A DNA stretch of 64,000 nt from Sycobia sp. Sy_11 (GCA_018907035.1 JACCIC010000137.1:558001-622000), one strand, 5' to 3'; numbered from the stretch's first letter, positions 1 to 11,165 are shown. A program made the numbers and translations. Notes: generated by a model not told the origin, from the sequence alone.

Positions 1-418
1 ATGTTTTGGGCATGAAACATGTGTTAGCGAAATTCCTTCCAAAACTGTTAATTTTGATCAAAAGAAGCGTCGCATGACCATAGACCTAGACCAGGATATG
101 CTGATTCAAGTAAATAATGATGCTGATTATCTCAAGGTCAGGATTCGTGGGTATATAATTATGGTGTTGAAGCTAAAGCCTGATCGTCTCAATGAAAGAG
201 CTCAGAAGAACCAAGACCGAACAAAGCATGCCAAGTTCTATAAATTGTCAAGATTTTTCTCACTGTCTTCTTTGAATACCGCGGCATATTGCATCAGGAA
301 TTCTTCCCACAAGGTCTTACAGTGAATAAGGAATACTACCTTGAAGTTATGCGCCGTTTTCGAGAGGCTATATGCAAAAAACATCTGAAGCTTTGAAAAA
401 ACAATTCGTAGCTTTTGC

Positions 419-774
419 TTTAATTGTGCTTTTGTCGAATACTTATATACAAATTAATAAATATTTTCATTGATCTTACAGTCCAATTAAATAAATCGAA
501 AATAATACGTTATAATATCAATATATATTTATATTAATATTAATACATCATTTACGAAATATAATAAAAAAAAACAAAAATTGAATATTATAATGACAAT
601 GAGACTGTTCTTATGTAAAACCACCCCCGTAGACTAATCTGGAAATAAAAATATTAGCTGAAAAAAATTTTATGTTAGTAAAGTGCAATCTGATTGTCCC
701 CACCACCCTTACCGAATTCAAGACGTAGTCCAACGTTTCGAGCTCGCTACAGCTCCTCATCAGGGACTGATAAT
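419..774 (-). mobile_element. short PLE-derived unit inserted in a mariner, 7-bp target duplication
   Basis: Read on the minus strand, this unit starts a few bases before a hammerhead-like motif and runs through the intron-like segment, the GACAGTC-type palindrome and the AATATTTATTAATT block to a terminal extension (about 419-451) shared with the element ending at 63236. CTTTTGC occurs at 412-418 and 775-781, and the mariner transposase frame resumes exactly after it, so this is a clean insertion with a 7-bp target duplication. It has no coding capacity. It is best read as a non-autonomous or 5'-truncated PLE copy whose 5' end coincides with the ribozyme start. Confidence 0.8.
728..767 (-). 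ncRNA. hammerhead-ribozyme-like motif in the PLE unit
   Basis: On the minus strand, GTCC is followed by the core CTGATGA, one extra G, a GAGC/GCTC stem with an 8-base loop, then GAAA, CGTT and GGAC. GTCC and GGAC form stem I. Stem III would be only ACGU, which is self-complementary, so activity would need two copies pairing. The loop differs by one base from the copies at 60143 and 62812. Hammerhead motifs of this minimal type are known in Penelope-like elements. The extra base at the foot of stem II is a caveat for activity. Confidence 0.6.
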
Positions 775-1155
775 CTTTTGCATCACGATAATGTACCTGC
801 TTATTCATCTTTGTTTGTGAGAGATTTTTTGGCCAAAACTATTACCGTAGTCATACCTCAGCCTTTATATACACCAGATTTAATACTCAGTGATTTTTTT
901 CCTCTCTGAAAAGGGAAAAGCGCCATAAAAGGACATCGATTTTCAATGATTCAGGAGATAAACCTGCACCACTGAAAGAACTCAAGGCTATACCAAAAAA
1001 TGATTATTAGAATTCCTTCGATGATTGAAAAGCGTTAGCACAAGTGTATTATTTCTGAGGTTGATTACTTTGAAACGGATAACATAAGTATTGAGTAATA
1101 AATAAATATTTTTTGAGAAAACCAAAAAGTCACATTATTTGAACACACCTCGTAA

Positions 1156-2566
1156 GGATCTCTATATAATAATTTACATTTTTTAACTTACTATATTTCG
1201 CAAATATTCATAATGAAATCTGTAAACTGAGGTTTGGATAGATCCAATAGGGACAACGTAATATCTATAAGTAATCAGATATGAATTTCAGTTGAAATTT
1301 GGGCTAATGGTTAGTGCTTCTTCTCCATAACTTCGACCCCATCTATTTATTAACTTTACATCAAATCTTTTTCTTTAATTTCTCATAGTCTTACCATAAA
1401 TAGCATAACTCAAAAATTTAAAAAATGACTTCTCAAATTAATCGTTAGCATTAATTTTTAAATACTTTTCACTATTTAAATCAATATAATCATTAAACAT
1501 AGTTTCTGATTACATTTTTATATTTTATGTATTTTTCTAAGCGTAAGTCATATTGCAGCAGTTATGACAAGGTTCGATAACGTATCGTATGGTGATTTTT
1601 ATCATATAATGTTAATAGTTTCTAAATTTTACTGCTTTGACGTGCTATATAATATGTAATATGTTCGGAGCCCGGAGATAGATCTTTTGATTCAAGCATA
1701 CTTTCTACAAGAGTCTTATACTATTTTAAGAAATTTAGTTTCATCATCCATATTTTGAATCACTCAAAGCCTCTATAAGAAAGATATTGTGTCATAGAAT
1801 TTTCTTTTGACTCATCAAAGTCATTATTCATGTACTTATTATTTACTTTTGTATATTGATTAGAACATTAGCTAATACTCTAATACATCTGTCAATAAAC
1901 ATAAACATATCAACAGGAGATGCGAATCTAATTTTATTTTCATATATTTTATCTTGGCATCCCATGATAAACCGGGAGTGGAAGAACAGTATGCTGGATA
2001 AAAATAGTAAGCTTCGAAAAAATTGTTTCGAAAGTTTTCGAATATATCAACAAGTAGTAATACATCTGTTTTCAAATATCAATCTGAATAGTCACCTAAA
2101 GTTTCAGTATCAAATTTTGCCACAGTAATTGAGCATGTTTATGATCTTAAATAGCAATGGTTGAATTATTTAAATTACTATTAAATACATCGCTTATTGG
2201 TAGCTGTGTCTCTCGTATACTATCAAACGATAAAATATATTCTAATGGGAAGATTACTTTTCTTTTGATAATTTAATTTGATCGTTTGTTCGAAAATCAT
2301 GTTTAAAATTATTTTTTAAAATACAATGCTCTTCTAGATAAGAGGCTAATTTATCGAGCCTTTTACGTATTTTGTAAATAAGATATATTTTTCCTTTTTT
2401 TCTCGTGGAAGATATACTCGACCTTCAAAATTTGTTACATGCTATTTAATGAATAAATGTAAATCATGCTCTGATAAATTATGGAATACAATTGGTATAA
2501 CTTTTGAATCATTATAATTTAAATTTAATTTATTATGTGTAGAACTTCAATATCTGCAATTGATAT
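1156..2566. other. AT-rich DNA without recognisable gene
   Basis: Short chance open frames occur on both strands (for example 1856-2128) but carry no motif or biased composition that would support a gene. No transposon end was recognised. Confidence 0.6.
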
Positions 2567-3415
2567 TTAAAGATAAAATGCTAAAATAAATTTACCGTAC
2601 TGTGAGATAATAATGATCTTGAACAAATATGACAAATTTTTTGCCAGCTTTGGGCGAGCATTGTCATGTTGCAAAATAACTTTGTCGTGCCTGTCGGAGT
2701 ATTGTGGCCGTTTTTCTCGCAGTGCGCGGCTCAAACGCATCAATTGTCGTCGATAGACCTCGCCTGTGATCCTTTCATTCGGTTTCAGAAGCTCATAGTA
2801 AACCATACCTAGCTGGTCCCACCATATACAGAGCATGAGCTTGGCGCCATGAATATTTGGCTTGGCCGTCGATGATGATGCATGGCCGGGTAGTCCCCAT
2901 GATTTTCTTCGCTTCGGATTATCGTAAGGTATCCACTTTTCATCGCCAGTCACGATACGATGCAGAAAACCCTTTCTTTTATGTCGCTGAAGCAGCTGTT
3001 CGCAAGTGAAAAAACGCCGTTCGACGTCTCTCAGCTTCAGTTCGTACGGCACCCAATTTCCTTGCTTTTGGATCATTCCCATGGCTTTCAAACGCTTGGA
3101 AATGGTTGTTCGGTCAACTCCCAATGCTTCAGCAAGTTCTTCTTGCGTTTGACAAGAATCTTCATCAAGCAAAGTCGCCAATTCTCGATCTTCAAAGATT
3201 TGCGGCCGCCCAGAACGCTCCTTGTCTTCCACGTCGAAATCACCGCTTTTGAAGCGTCGAAACCATCCGCGAACACTTGAATCATCGACACAACCTTCTC
3301 CATAAGCCTCCTGAAGCAATCGATGCGTCTCGGCAGCAGATTTCTTCAAATTGAACCAATAAAGTGAAGCTTCCCGCAAATGACGTCGACTCGGCTCATA
3401 TTTCGACATTTTCAC
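2567..3415 (-). pseudogene. mariner transposase, 3'-truncated
   Basis: An open frame of 282 codons encodes a typical mariner transposase N-terminus: a paired helix-turn-helix DNA-binding region (about residues 1-115, with a VRGWFRRFKSG block and a later TISKRL helix), the linker, the first catalytic aspartate in VTGDEKW (about residue 157) and the second in HDNARP (about residue 250). After HDNARP the frame runs into unrelated AT-rich sequence, so the last catalytic aspartate and the C-terminus are missing (full-length mariner proteins are about 345 residues). The methionine at 3409 may be the true start. The gene is open but should be inactive. Confidence 0.88.
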
Positions 3416-3583
3416 GATATCAAAAATTTATGATGCGAAAAAATTGTAACTAATGTGTTAGTATGGAATTGTTGACATATGAATAAGCTTTGATTATGAC
3501 ATATGTAACCATTGAATACTCGCACAGTATTGGTGGCGCCATCTCTTACAAAAAACGGGAAAGACTTATTCACACTCCTAATA
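3416..3583 (-). repeat. 5' untranslated region and terminal inverted repeat of the truncated mariner
   Basis: The outer end, read on the minus strand, begins TTAGGAGTGTGAATAAGTCT and is flanked by TA, as expected for a mariner terminal repeat followed by a leader of about 150 bp before the transposase ATG. The opposite terminal repeat is not found below 2640, consistent with a 3' truncation. Confidence 0.7.
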
Positions 3584-4034
3584 ATATACATTAAAAATCT
3601 GTATATATAATAAATGGGACACGCTTCTTATATGAAAAGTCTTAAAATTGTAAAATATGATTTTTCTCCATCGGTAGTTTCAATATTGCAATGATTTTTT
3701 TTTTGATTTCTTGACTAATGTTAATTTTTCTTCGTATAGAAATTAATGTAAACATCGATCGCAAAAGTATATTTTTTCATTGCGTTTTGATACTTGTAAA
3801 TTTAACAAGCGAGATAAATTCTTAATCGTAATCTAGCAATAATAAGATTGGAGAATATCATCATTTATGCCTTCATTTTGAATATTTTCATGATTGTAGA
3901 TATCTTGTATAATAAATAAATTTACATACTTTTCCGATGTTTATAGCTGTTTATAGTTTGGAGATACATCAAAGACATTTTGTTTCTTTGTGAGCATATA
4001 TAAATGAATTAAAATATTATGATTATATTTTTCA
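3584..4034. other. AT-rich spacer, nothing recognised
   Basis: Very AT-rich, no frame of note and no transposon terminus between the mariner end and the PLE. Confidence 0.5.
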
Positions 4035-4139
4035 AATTTAACTATGTATATTAAATTAATAAATATTTTTATCAGTCTTACAGTCTTTATAATATCATAT
4101 ATTAGTTAAAATAATGACAGTCAGACTGTCCTTGTGCAG

Positions 4140-5743
4140 GATGCAGATAAAGAAAATGTAACAGTAGCATCTGACAAGAAAGAATACACAACGATTTTAG
4201 AAGATAACACAACTTCCAAGAAAATTCAGAATTCTCGTATTAATAGGCTACAAAATAAATTGAAAGAGTTAGTAAAAGAATAGAAAAATAAATATTACAT
4301 TAATGAAATTACTTTTAAATACTTAAATGCGAAAAAGCAACAATAGCCAAATGTTATGGGTTCCCAAGATTCACAAAGAGCAACTGACCTATAGAATAAT
4401 AATATCGTCAATTAATTTTCCAACATATAATATTCCAAATTTTTTATCAAATATATTAGTTAAGATCATTAGAAAAAACCGACTCTTATGTTAAAGATAG
4501 TTAGAGTTTTTATGAAGCAGTCATATATATTAATATTCCGAATAATTATAAGATGATTTCATTGGATGTAGTATCTTTATTTACAAATATACCATTAGAC
4601 TTATTTAAAGAAATTATAGAAGAAAAATGGTCAGAAATTAACATTCATACAAAATTAACAAAAGATGAATTTATAAAGCCAGTGAATTTGGTTTTCAATA
4701 ACACAATTTTTTCTTTTCAAAATAATTTTTATGAATAATTTTTATCACCGGTGATTGCTAATTTAGTAATGGAAAAATTAGAAAATATTGCATTAAATAA
4801 GTTGAATTTTGAACCAATTATCTATAAAAGATATGTCGATGACAATTTTACAATTGTGCCAGAAAGGTGTGCAGACGAAAGAGTGGATATTTTTAATTCC
4901 ATCCATGATAAAATTAAATATAGAAAGTAATTAGAGTCAGATAATAAATTAATTTTTTTGGACGTCAATGTTATTAGAGTTAATAATAACATAGTAAATT
5001 TAAATTGGTACAGAAAACCTACATGGTCAGGTAGGTTGTTAAATATTAACTCACACCATCTATTCGGAAACAAGATAGGTACTGTAAAGGGTTCATCGAC
5101 AGAGCAATCAAGTTATCACACAGAGATTTTAGAAAAGATAATTTAAAATTAGTTAAAGAGATATTCATTAACAATGATTATCCAATAGACATTGTGTATG
5201 TTTGCAGAGAGAGTGGATCAAATTTATAATAGCACTAGAAAACGTAATATGGAAAAGAGGGATAATAATAATAAAATCGTGTTATTACCAAATGTAAGAG
5301 GATCGTCCAAAAGAATTAGAAGTGCATTTCAAAAATAAAAGATTCAAGTTGACTTTAGAAACAATAATAATATTAGAAAGCTATTTAATAATTGTAAAGA
5401 TAAGGATGATAAAGGTTTGAAAACAGGAGTAGTATATAAAATAAATTGTAAAGATTGTGACAAATATTATATTGTACAAACGGGAAGGTACTTAAAACAA
5501 ATAATATATGAGCATCAATATAGCTTATACAGCATGAATGGTACATCTGGGCTAAAAGAACATAGTTTAAACTTCTTACATTCTTTCGACTTTGGAAATT
5601 TAAATATTTTGGAACATAGTATTAAGAATAAATATAAAAGAGAAGCTCTTGAAAATATTCATATTTTAAAAAATCCTAATAATGTAAATTTAATATTAGT
5701 TTCGAGTAAATTGGACAACACTCATCATTCCTTATTAATGTAG
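4140..5743 (+). pseudogene. Penelope-like reverse transcriptase / GIY-YIG endonuclease, decayed
   Basis: Segments can be aligned by eye with the open frame at 61280-62710. In order: an N-terminal lysine-rich region absent from the younger copy (4140-4335), the YGLPKIH region (about 4354), RT motif A (ISLDVVSLFTN, about 4555-4590), a lost motif B (the frame stops at 4736-4738 and resumes at SPVIANLV), motif C (KRYVDD, about 4828-4845), the LNWYRKPTWSGR block (about 5000-5035) and the GIY-YIG endonuclease (YKINCKDCDKYYI, about 5435-5475). YIG has become YIV. Many stops and frameshifts. It preserves sequence upstream of the RT that the younger insertion lacks. Confidence 0.85.
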
Positions 5744-5826
5744 AATTTGTATTTCGCATTTAAGTTGAAGAAAAAAAGGGAGGGTCCTATAAATGTTATA
5801 CTAATAAATTTAGCGTGGGGATAGGG

Positions 5827-5834
5827 TATATAAA
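5827..5834 (+). promoter_or_regulatory. TATA-like box upstream of the hammerhead motif
   Basis: TATATAAA sits 38 bases before the start of the hammerhead-like motif, preceded by GTGGGGATAGGG. The same arrangement (GTGGGGATGAG then TATATATA) occurs at 62780-62787, 32 bases before its motif. Conservation in an otherwise diverged region suggests an internal promoter that starts transcription about at the ribozyme. Confidence 0.4.
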
Positions 5835-5864
5835 GTAGCATAATGGATTTTTCATTTTAGTTTA

Positions 5865-5903
5865 GTTCCTGAGGATGAACCGTAGCGATTCGAAACGTCG
5901 GAC
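5865..5903 (+). ncRNA. hammerhead-ribozyme-like motif, diverged copy
   Basis: GTTC, core CTGAGGA (fits CUGANGA), one extra T, GAA/TTC stem, GAAA, CGTC, GGAC. Stem II reads GAA/UUC here against GAG/CUC in the younger copies: a paired change that keeps the helix, while the loop CGTAGCGA is unchanged. The cleavage triplet would be GUC, the classical one. Stem III is again the self-complementary ACGU. Confidence 0.6.
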
Positions 5904-6240
5904 AGGAAGGTGATCCTAAATTTTAGGTGGTGGGGGCAGTCAAGTTGTCTCTACTAACATAGAATAAGTACTTTTTTATTATTATTTTACTTATTATTGT
6001 ATTTTTATTTTTATTTTTATTTTATTATTAATTTTATTTTATTTATGTTTTTAATTTTCTGATATAATTTATTGTAGTAATTATTGTAGTAAGTTTTATT
6101 TCAGATTCTACGGGGTGATCATAATCAAGGACAGTCTGATTGTCATTATTTGAACTAATATATGATATTCTAAAGACTATAACACCGATAAAAATATTTA
6201 TTAATTTAATTGAGAACAGTCGACATAAGTATAATTTTGA

Positions 6241-6990
6241 ATTTGAATTATGTATATCTTTGGTCTTGCCTGGAAATTCAATTTCTTTAAATTTGAGAAT
6301 ATTTTTATAATGCTTTTATATGGAAAGTCCATTAGCATTTACTTTAGTTGGATATAAATTTGATAAAACCGCCCATTTAAAGCATTGATTATTATTATTT
6401 TCTCCATTGACACATGCATGTCTTTTCTTTATTGATGTAAATAGTGAAATGTAAATATAATCTACCATTTATAGTTTAATATACGTGAGAGTACAAATTT
6501 CAAAATAATACGTGATATTAACATAACCGGGCAATGCGCTTCCTTAGCGGTCGAACGCGTGAAAATGAAAATAAGACGAACGCGAATATTGAATATACCT
6601 GCTCCATGAACTTAGACCAAAGGTGAACAGAAGCGCATTCGCGTATGTCGCAAGAGAGAGAGAGCCGTGGCAACGCGGCAACTAAAGTGGAAAAGATGAG
6701 TATGTAGTCAGGTATCCCGTTTTAATTAAATAATATAAATTGCTTGATATTGATACTTATAATATTTAATATATATCATATATATGAAATCGAACGTGCA
6801 AATGAATATTATTATAAAAACTTAAATAATTAAGCATGTGCGAGCGTTCCCAAGGATGAAAATATCAGATTAATTATTATCTACATAATAATTATTATTA
6901 TTATAACTTGTTACTATAATTATCATTATTATTATTATAACTAAATATTATTTAGAATCTGAGAGAATTAAATTAAGAAGTATTATGAAA
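6241..6990. other. AT-rich DNA with a GC-richer patch at about 6530-6720
   Basis: No gene seen. The GC-richer patch has several GCG and CGAACG words and a short GA run but no frame or RNA fold that I recognise. Confidence 0.4.
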
Positions 6991-8000
6991 AGCGCTGAAA
7001 TTATTATAAGGATAATTAATTTGTCTTATGAATTTCGCGGCTATGTACAAAGCGCTACAGAGATCCTATCTGTCAATACTTCACATAATTTGAAAGGTCT
7101 TAACATAACGTACAAAATGACGCCATGCATGATTAGATTGGATATTACGTTCAAAAGTTATAGACGTGTAAACGTGGAGTTCACTAACGCCGAAATTCTC
7201 GCTATTTTAAAGTTTTCCTTCGTCAAAGGCAAATCCGCTAGAGAAACGTTCCGTGAGATTAGTAGTGCTTTGGGGATAGCCGTTATCACTTTGAGCCGCA
7301 GAGGAATGGTTTCGATTCAGAGCCGGTGAAAAAGACACCATGGAGAAGCCAGCCGACGGAAGACCTGTGACGACAAATACCGATCAAATCATGGAATTTA
7401 TCGAGTTAGACCGGCATGTGACATCTCATGACATCGCCCAGGAGATGAGAGTTAGTCACCAAACCATTTTAAACCGTCTGCAGAAGGCTGGATACAAAAA
7501 AGCTTGATGTGTGGGTGCCGCATGATTTGACGCAAAAAACCCTTTGGACCGAATCAAAGCCTGCGATGTGCTGCTGAAGAAGAACGAACTCGACCCATTT
7601 TTGAAGCGGGTGGTGACTGGTGACGAAAACTGTATTACATACGACAATATCAAATGAAAACGGTCGTGGTCAAAGGCCGGTGGACCGTCTCCAACAGTGG
7701 CCAAGCCGGGATTGACGGTCAGAAAGGTTTTACCACCTGCGATTACCACCTATTACTATCCATGTCGAACGCTCTTGATGGTGTAAAGTTGGACTCTAAA
7801 GAGGCTTGTGAAAAATGGCTGTCCAAGTTCTTCGCAAATAAGGAGAGAGGTGTCTACGAGAGGGGTATTATGAATTTGCCGTCCAGATGGAAAGAGATTA
7901 TCAAACAAAACGGCTCATATTTGAAGTAAATCCAACCACTGTAACACTTTTTATAAAGTATTGAATAATGAGTAAAAAAGCGGAAAGGAGAAATTTGACA
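6990..8000 (+). mobile_element. mariner transposon with internal deletion (same family as 12241-13351)
   Basis: The transposase N-terminus is read at about 7180-7290 (block AEILAILKFSFVKGKSARETF), then frameshifts lead through a HVTSHDIAQEM-like helix (about 7415-7455), the first catalytic region VTGDENCITYDN (7613-7650) and KAGGPSPTVAKPG (7673-7714). Near 7735 the sequence jumps to DYHLLLSMSNALDG and continues to the usual C-terminus (to about 7929). The roughly 300 bp carrying the second catalytic aspartate are missing. The 3' terminal repeat is at about 7972-8000 (GCGGAAAGGAGA); the 5' terminal repeat is missing or unrecognisable. Confidence 0.8.
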
Positions 8001-8090
8001 ACCTAATATTATAATTATAATACGATTATTATTATGATATTATTCATTGTTATATTTTGCTATTACAAAATTAGACGAAGAGTGGCGCAA

Positions 8091-8750
8091 ATGTCCGATC
8101 GACAAACTTTTCGTGTACACAATGGCGTGTTTATACATAAATATCAGTTCTCTTGGCGATCCGTCCGAAAGAAGCTCCCTAAAGCTATCCCGATTCCAGA
8201 GCGCTAGCAATCCCGCCCGTTAGATAATCCTGAATAGTAGAGTCGCGATACTGGTTGCGTGGTGCTACGTTAAAGACCAGTAGGCTCTACTATCTGCATC
8301 CTGGTTGCAAGATATTCCATTAGAGACCAGCGGCCACACCAAAAACCTTTCTTGCACCCATTAATATTTGATCCTGGTTGCGTGGCGCTCCATTAAAGAC
8401 CAACGGACTTACTATTCTTCAAGAGGCTCGATCCTGCGTATGCGGCGATTCGTTAATGCCCAGCCGTTTCATTTCTAGCTCCGGACGAAGTCGTGATCCT
8501 GGTTGCATGGTACTCCGTCAAACACTAGCAGGCTTCGTGCGTGTCGACATTTCCTTCAGTCCCCAATAAAATTATATTTATACATAGTGCACAAAACTAG
8601 TATAAGAATTGCGTAGAACTGTGATTAGTAAAATAACGTTTAAATAAGTAGCGTGCGGAATATAGTTTAATATTATAAGGTATAATATAAATTTAAAGTA
8701 GAAATCTGTCTTGTTTTGTTACGGATCGGACGGCCCGACGGCCGAGAAGG
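8091..8750. repeat. GC-richer block with five-unit imperfect tandem repeat
   Basis: CTGGTTGC-type units start at 8251, 8301, 8374, 8434 and 8499. Each unit is about 30 bases, opening with CTGGTTGC and closing with GACCAG or a decayed form, so CTGGT and ACCAG could form a small hairpin; 20-43 bases of unrelated sequence separate units. A possible AATAAA signal follows at about 8566. It may be part of an LTR or other untranslated region, but no flanking element was identified. A CGGACGGCCCGACGG patch lies near 8730. Confidence 0.5.
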
Positions 8751-8869
8751 ATGTTTATTACTTATGATTGGTCCTATTATTTTAATAGAATATATTTTTG
8801 TTATTTTGTTCATCTAAACAAAATTAGATATCGTGATTTGATTCCGATTTTATCAAAAACTCCGTTTCC

Positions 8870-9430
8870 TTTCAAATGATCCTGTCGCTACCGCGTAAGC
8901 TTTCAGGAAACATTATAAATTTATCTATATTGGTAGAATAGAATATTTTTCTTGAAATTCATCTATATTACATTGAATGGGTTCTTTAACATGCGTTGCA
9001 AACATTCTTTTAAATTCGTAGTATTGAATATTGAAGCATTTTTTGTATTAAAATACTTCATTTCTAATATTTGTTCTGAATTTTTACATACAATGTAGTC
9101 TACAGAGTGCACTGTGTTAATTTGAATAGCTGCATGATTTTGTAAAATAGTTTCATTAGCTCTTCAATCGTTTGAGGTTCAAATCTATACTCTGTAAATT
9201 TGCTGTTTCGTGTTACTTGTATAACTAGAGAAGTCTCGAAATTTTATTTTTTACAGTGATCTTCCTATAGAAGTAAAGTTTGGTATAGAAGCATGCCTTA
9301 TATATGTTGGAAAATATTCTTTCACTTTCCATCTAAAACGTATATCTCTTGCTCTTCTCATTCTTACGCATTGTAGACGTACAACGCTTCAACGACTCTT
9401 CAAATAAATCTATCTTGAAAGAAGTTGCAA
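8870..9430 (-). pseudogene. unidentified coding-like remnant
   Basis: On the minus strand two frames alternate in showing protein-like stretches without the low complexity of the surrounding DNA: a segment reading FEPQTIEELMKLFYKIMQ (about 9110-9165) and, overlapping in another frame, one reading DYIVCKNSEQILEMKYFN (about 9040-9095). Stops and frame changes break them up. I do not recognise the family. It could be an old mobile-element or virus-derived gene, or a coincidence of composition. Confidence 0.25.
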
Positions 9431-9700
9431 TCATTACTCTCGAGGACAGCTCACCAATATTTTATTTATTTCAAGCACCGAAAAAATGGTGTAAACTGTC
9501 TGAGAAAAAAAAGAGTGAGAAGTAATTGTTAGAACGTAATTATCATGATTTACCGTGGAGTTCTGACAATTTACCTATGTGAAAAGTCTTTAGAAAAAGA
9601 TTCCTGCAAAATTATTTAAACACTCTTAAAAATTTAATTTAAAAAAAAATTTAACTTAAAAAAAGACTTAACGGAATCTATAAAGCATATATCTCTAGTT
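9431..9700. other. AT-rich spacer, nothing recognised
   Basis: Contains A-rich runs (about 9630-9665) and no supported feature. Confidence 0.5.
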
Positions 9701-10300
9701 TAAAGACGCCATGATGTTTAGTATTTATTTGACAGCCAACAATAGTGAACGTTTTCAATGAATTTGTAAACATGGAAAAAATTGGCCATGAACTAGACTC
9801 TACCCTGAATGAGACTGCTCCTTCATTTGCAATAGTAAAATATTGAGTATTAGAAGGCCATACGAGCTGCCAAGACGAGCACCGCAGTGGTCGACCAAGC
9901 GAGGTGACAACTCCAGAAATGTTAAAGAAAATCGACATAGCGGTACTGGATGATCGTCGAATGAAAGTGCACGAGGTAGCAGACGTGGTAGGCATTTGAT
10001 AAAGTGCAGTAAATCACATATTAACTGAAAATTTGGAGATGACAAAGGTGTGCGCAAGATGGGTCTCGTGTTTGCTCAGAATGGAATAAAAACTGCTTTA
10101 TGAAGATGTTTGAATTAAGTTTTTGGCAATGTTTTGCAAAAATAAAGTCGAATTTTTGCGCCTTTTCATAACCATGGATGAATCATAGGTCCACCACTTC
10201 ACACCTGAAACAAAAGAACAATCAAAACAATGGACTCAAAACGGAGAACCAGAACAAACGAGGAAAGAATATAGACTGAAAGGAACTATCTTATATCTAA
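9700..10300 (+). mobile_element. mariner transposase fragment, N-terminal half
   Basis: The plus strand shows the helix-turn-helix linker block EHRSGRPSEVTTPEMLKKID (about 9884-9943), a second helix region DDRRMKVHEVADVVGI, a VCARWVSCLL block (about 10047-10076) and the first catalytic region FITMDES (about 10165-10185), followed by HHFTPETKEQSKQWTQNGEP. Homology ends about 10270-10300, so the catalytic second half is missing. A few stops interrupt it. It belongs to a different mariner lineage from the 7.0 and 12.2 kb copies but resembles the one at 29.3 kb. Confidence 0.82.
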
Positions 10301-10804
10301 TATTAAGTTATATATTATTGTATTTACTCAATTAATTTTTGAAGGGGCGTATTAGATTATTTTAACCTTATATAAATAATAAAGCAATAAATAGTTGAAA
10401 CTAAATATTGGACTGTATCATAAAAGATATGTAACATATGTGCCCACTAGGTCTTATTACGACCTGCGTCTTTGCTGCCCTGCGCTGCAAATGATTTATG
10501 AGTTTATTGTTTAGATGCCTGAAGTTTTATATAAGATTTAAGCTTCTCACAAAGGCTTGCAGAGTTTTCAATTTCGAGTACTGTAGTTAGTCTTGCGTCG
10601 TCCTTTCGTTTGAACAGACGTTTTTTCTTTCCTCGTTTAAAATAAAGTTCATGTTAAAAGATTATATCGTATATTTAATAAAAATTCCATAAAACATAAG
10701 AAAAAATTAAAAACCTTACCGTTTTTTTTTATTACAATAGGCTTGGCTTACATTAGTTTTCAATAAATACTGTATCAAAAATAAAATTCATCTTGTTCAT
10801 ATTA
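10300..10804. other. AT-rich DNA, nothing recognised
   Basis: A GC-richer patch at about 10440-10640 has no coding pattern that I recognise. Confidence 0.4.
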
Positions 10805-11165
10805 TTTGGAACTGGCCCTGGTACAAATTTAACAATTTTCAATAAATTGGAAAGTAGTTACTAGGTATTAAAAATAGATTCAACTATCATGGTTTAGAAC
10901 TAGGCATATCTTAGAACGGAAAAAGATGAACATTGTCTATATAATTAAAAAATAGGTAGAAAATAGGTTTGAAGCTGGAACCTTGTAAATGTCTAGTAAA
11001 TCAACATTTTAATTCGGATGTAAGTTTCAATTAATACAATCGAAAAAATTAATATTTATACAATATTATAATATTATGTTGTTTATAGAATAAAAGGAAC
11101 ATCATACAATACACAAATAGTTTGAAGGAATTATAAAAATATAATAAAGTCTGTTTCGAGAATGA
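10805..11165 (+). repeat. dispersed repeat family 1, copy A
   Basis: About 350 bp closely resembling 22160-22510 in the same orientation; shared words include CGGATGTAAGTTTCAATTA, CAATCGAAAAAATTAATA and TACAATAAAAGGAACATC-like sequence. No coding capacity; a non-autonomous element or the untranslated end of one. A weaker relative lies at about 28180-28290 and another at about 33800-33930. Confidence 0.7.

Larger units (their letters stand above)
1..1155 (+). mobile_element. mariner transposon remnant, split by a PLE insertion; 5' part lies outside the window
   Basis: Frames of a Tc1/mariner transposase can be followed in pieces. Before position 411 there is a stretch resembling the family's conserved segment ending in a KEYYLEV-like block (around 328-348). 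After 775 the catalytic HHDN block (about 779-790) and a SPDL-like block (YTPDL, about 868-882) follow. The two blocks belong together but are separated by 356 bp of Penelope-like DNA, so the transposase was contiguous before that insertion. The 3' end near 1130-1155 is a mariner-type terminal repeat (ACACACCTCGTA). Several stops and frameshifts make it inactive. Mariners cut and paste at TA sites using a DDD triad; the first aspartate is not visible here. Confidence 0.8.
4035..6240 (+). mobile_element. degenerate Penelope-like element with inverted pseudo-LTR ends
   Basis: Left end (about 4035-4138) is an inverted copy of the PLE terminal sequence, including TGACAGTCAGACTGTCC; the right end (about 6105-6240) holds the same block in direct orientation. 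Between them lies a decayed PLE reading frame and a 3' region with a TATA-like box and a hammerhead-like motif. A leading pseudo-LTR in inverse orientation is a known arrangement for Penelope elements. The right end retains the GTCGACATAAGTATAATTTT extension seen in other copies. This copy is clearly older than the one at 59.8-63.2 kb. Confidence 0.8.

Noticed and set aside
1856..2128. 90-codon plus frame
   Set aside because: AT-rich, no motif, overlapped by an equally long minus frame; no support as a gene.
8251..8530. CRISPR array
   Set aside because: Repeats are imperfect, spacing varies from 50 to 73, no cas genes are present and the surrounding DNA is insect-like.
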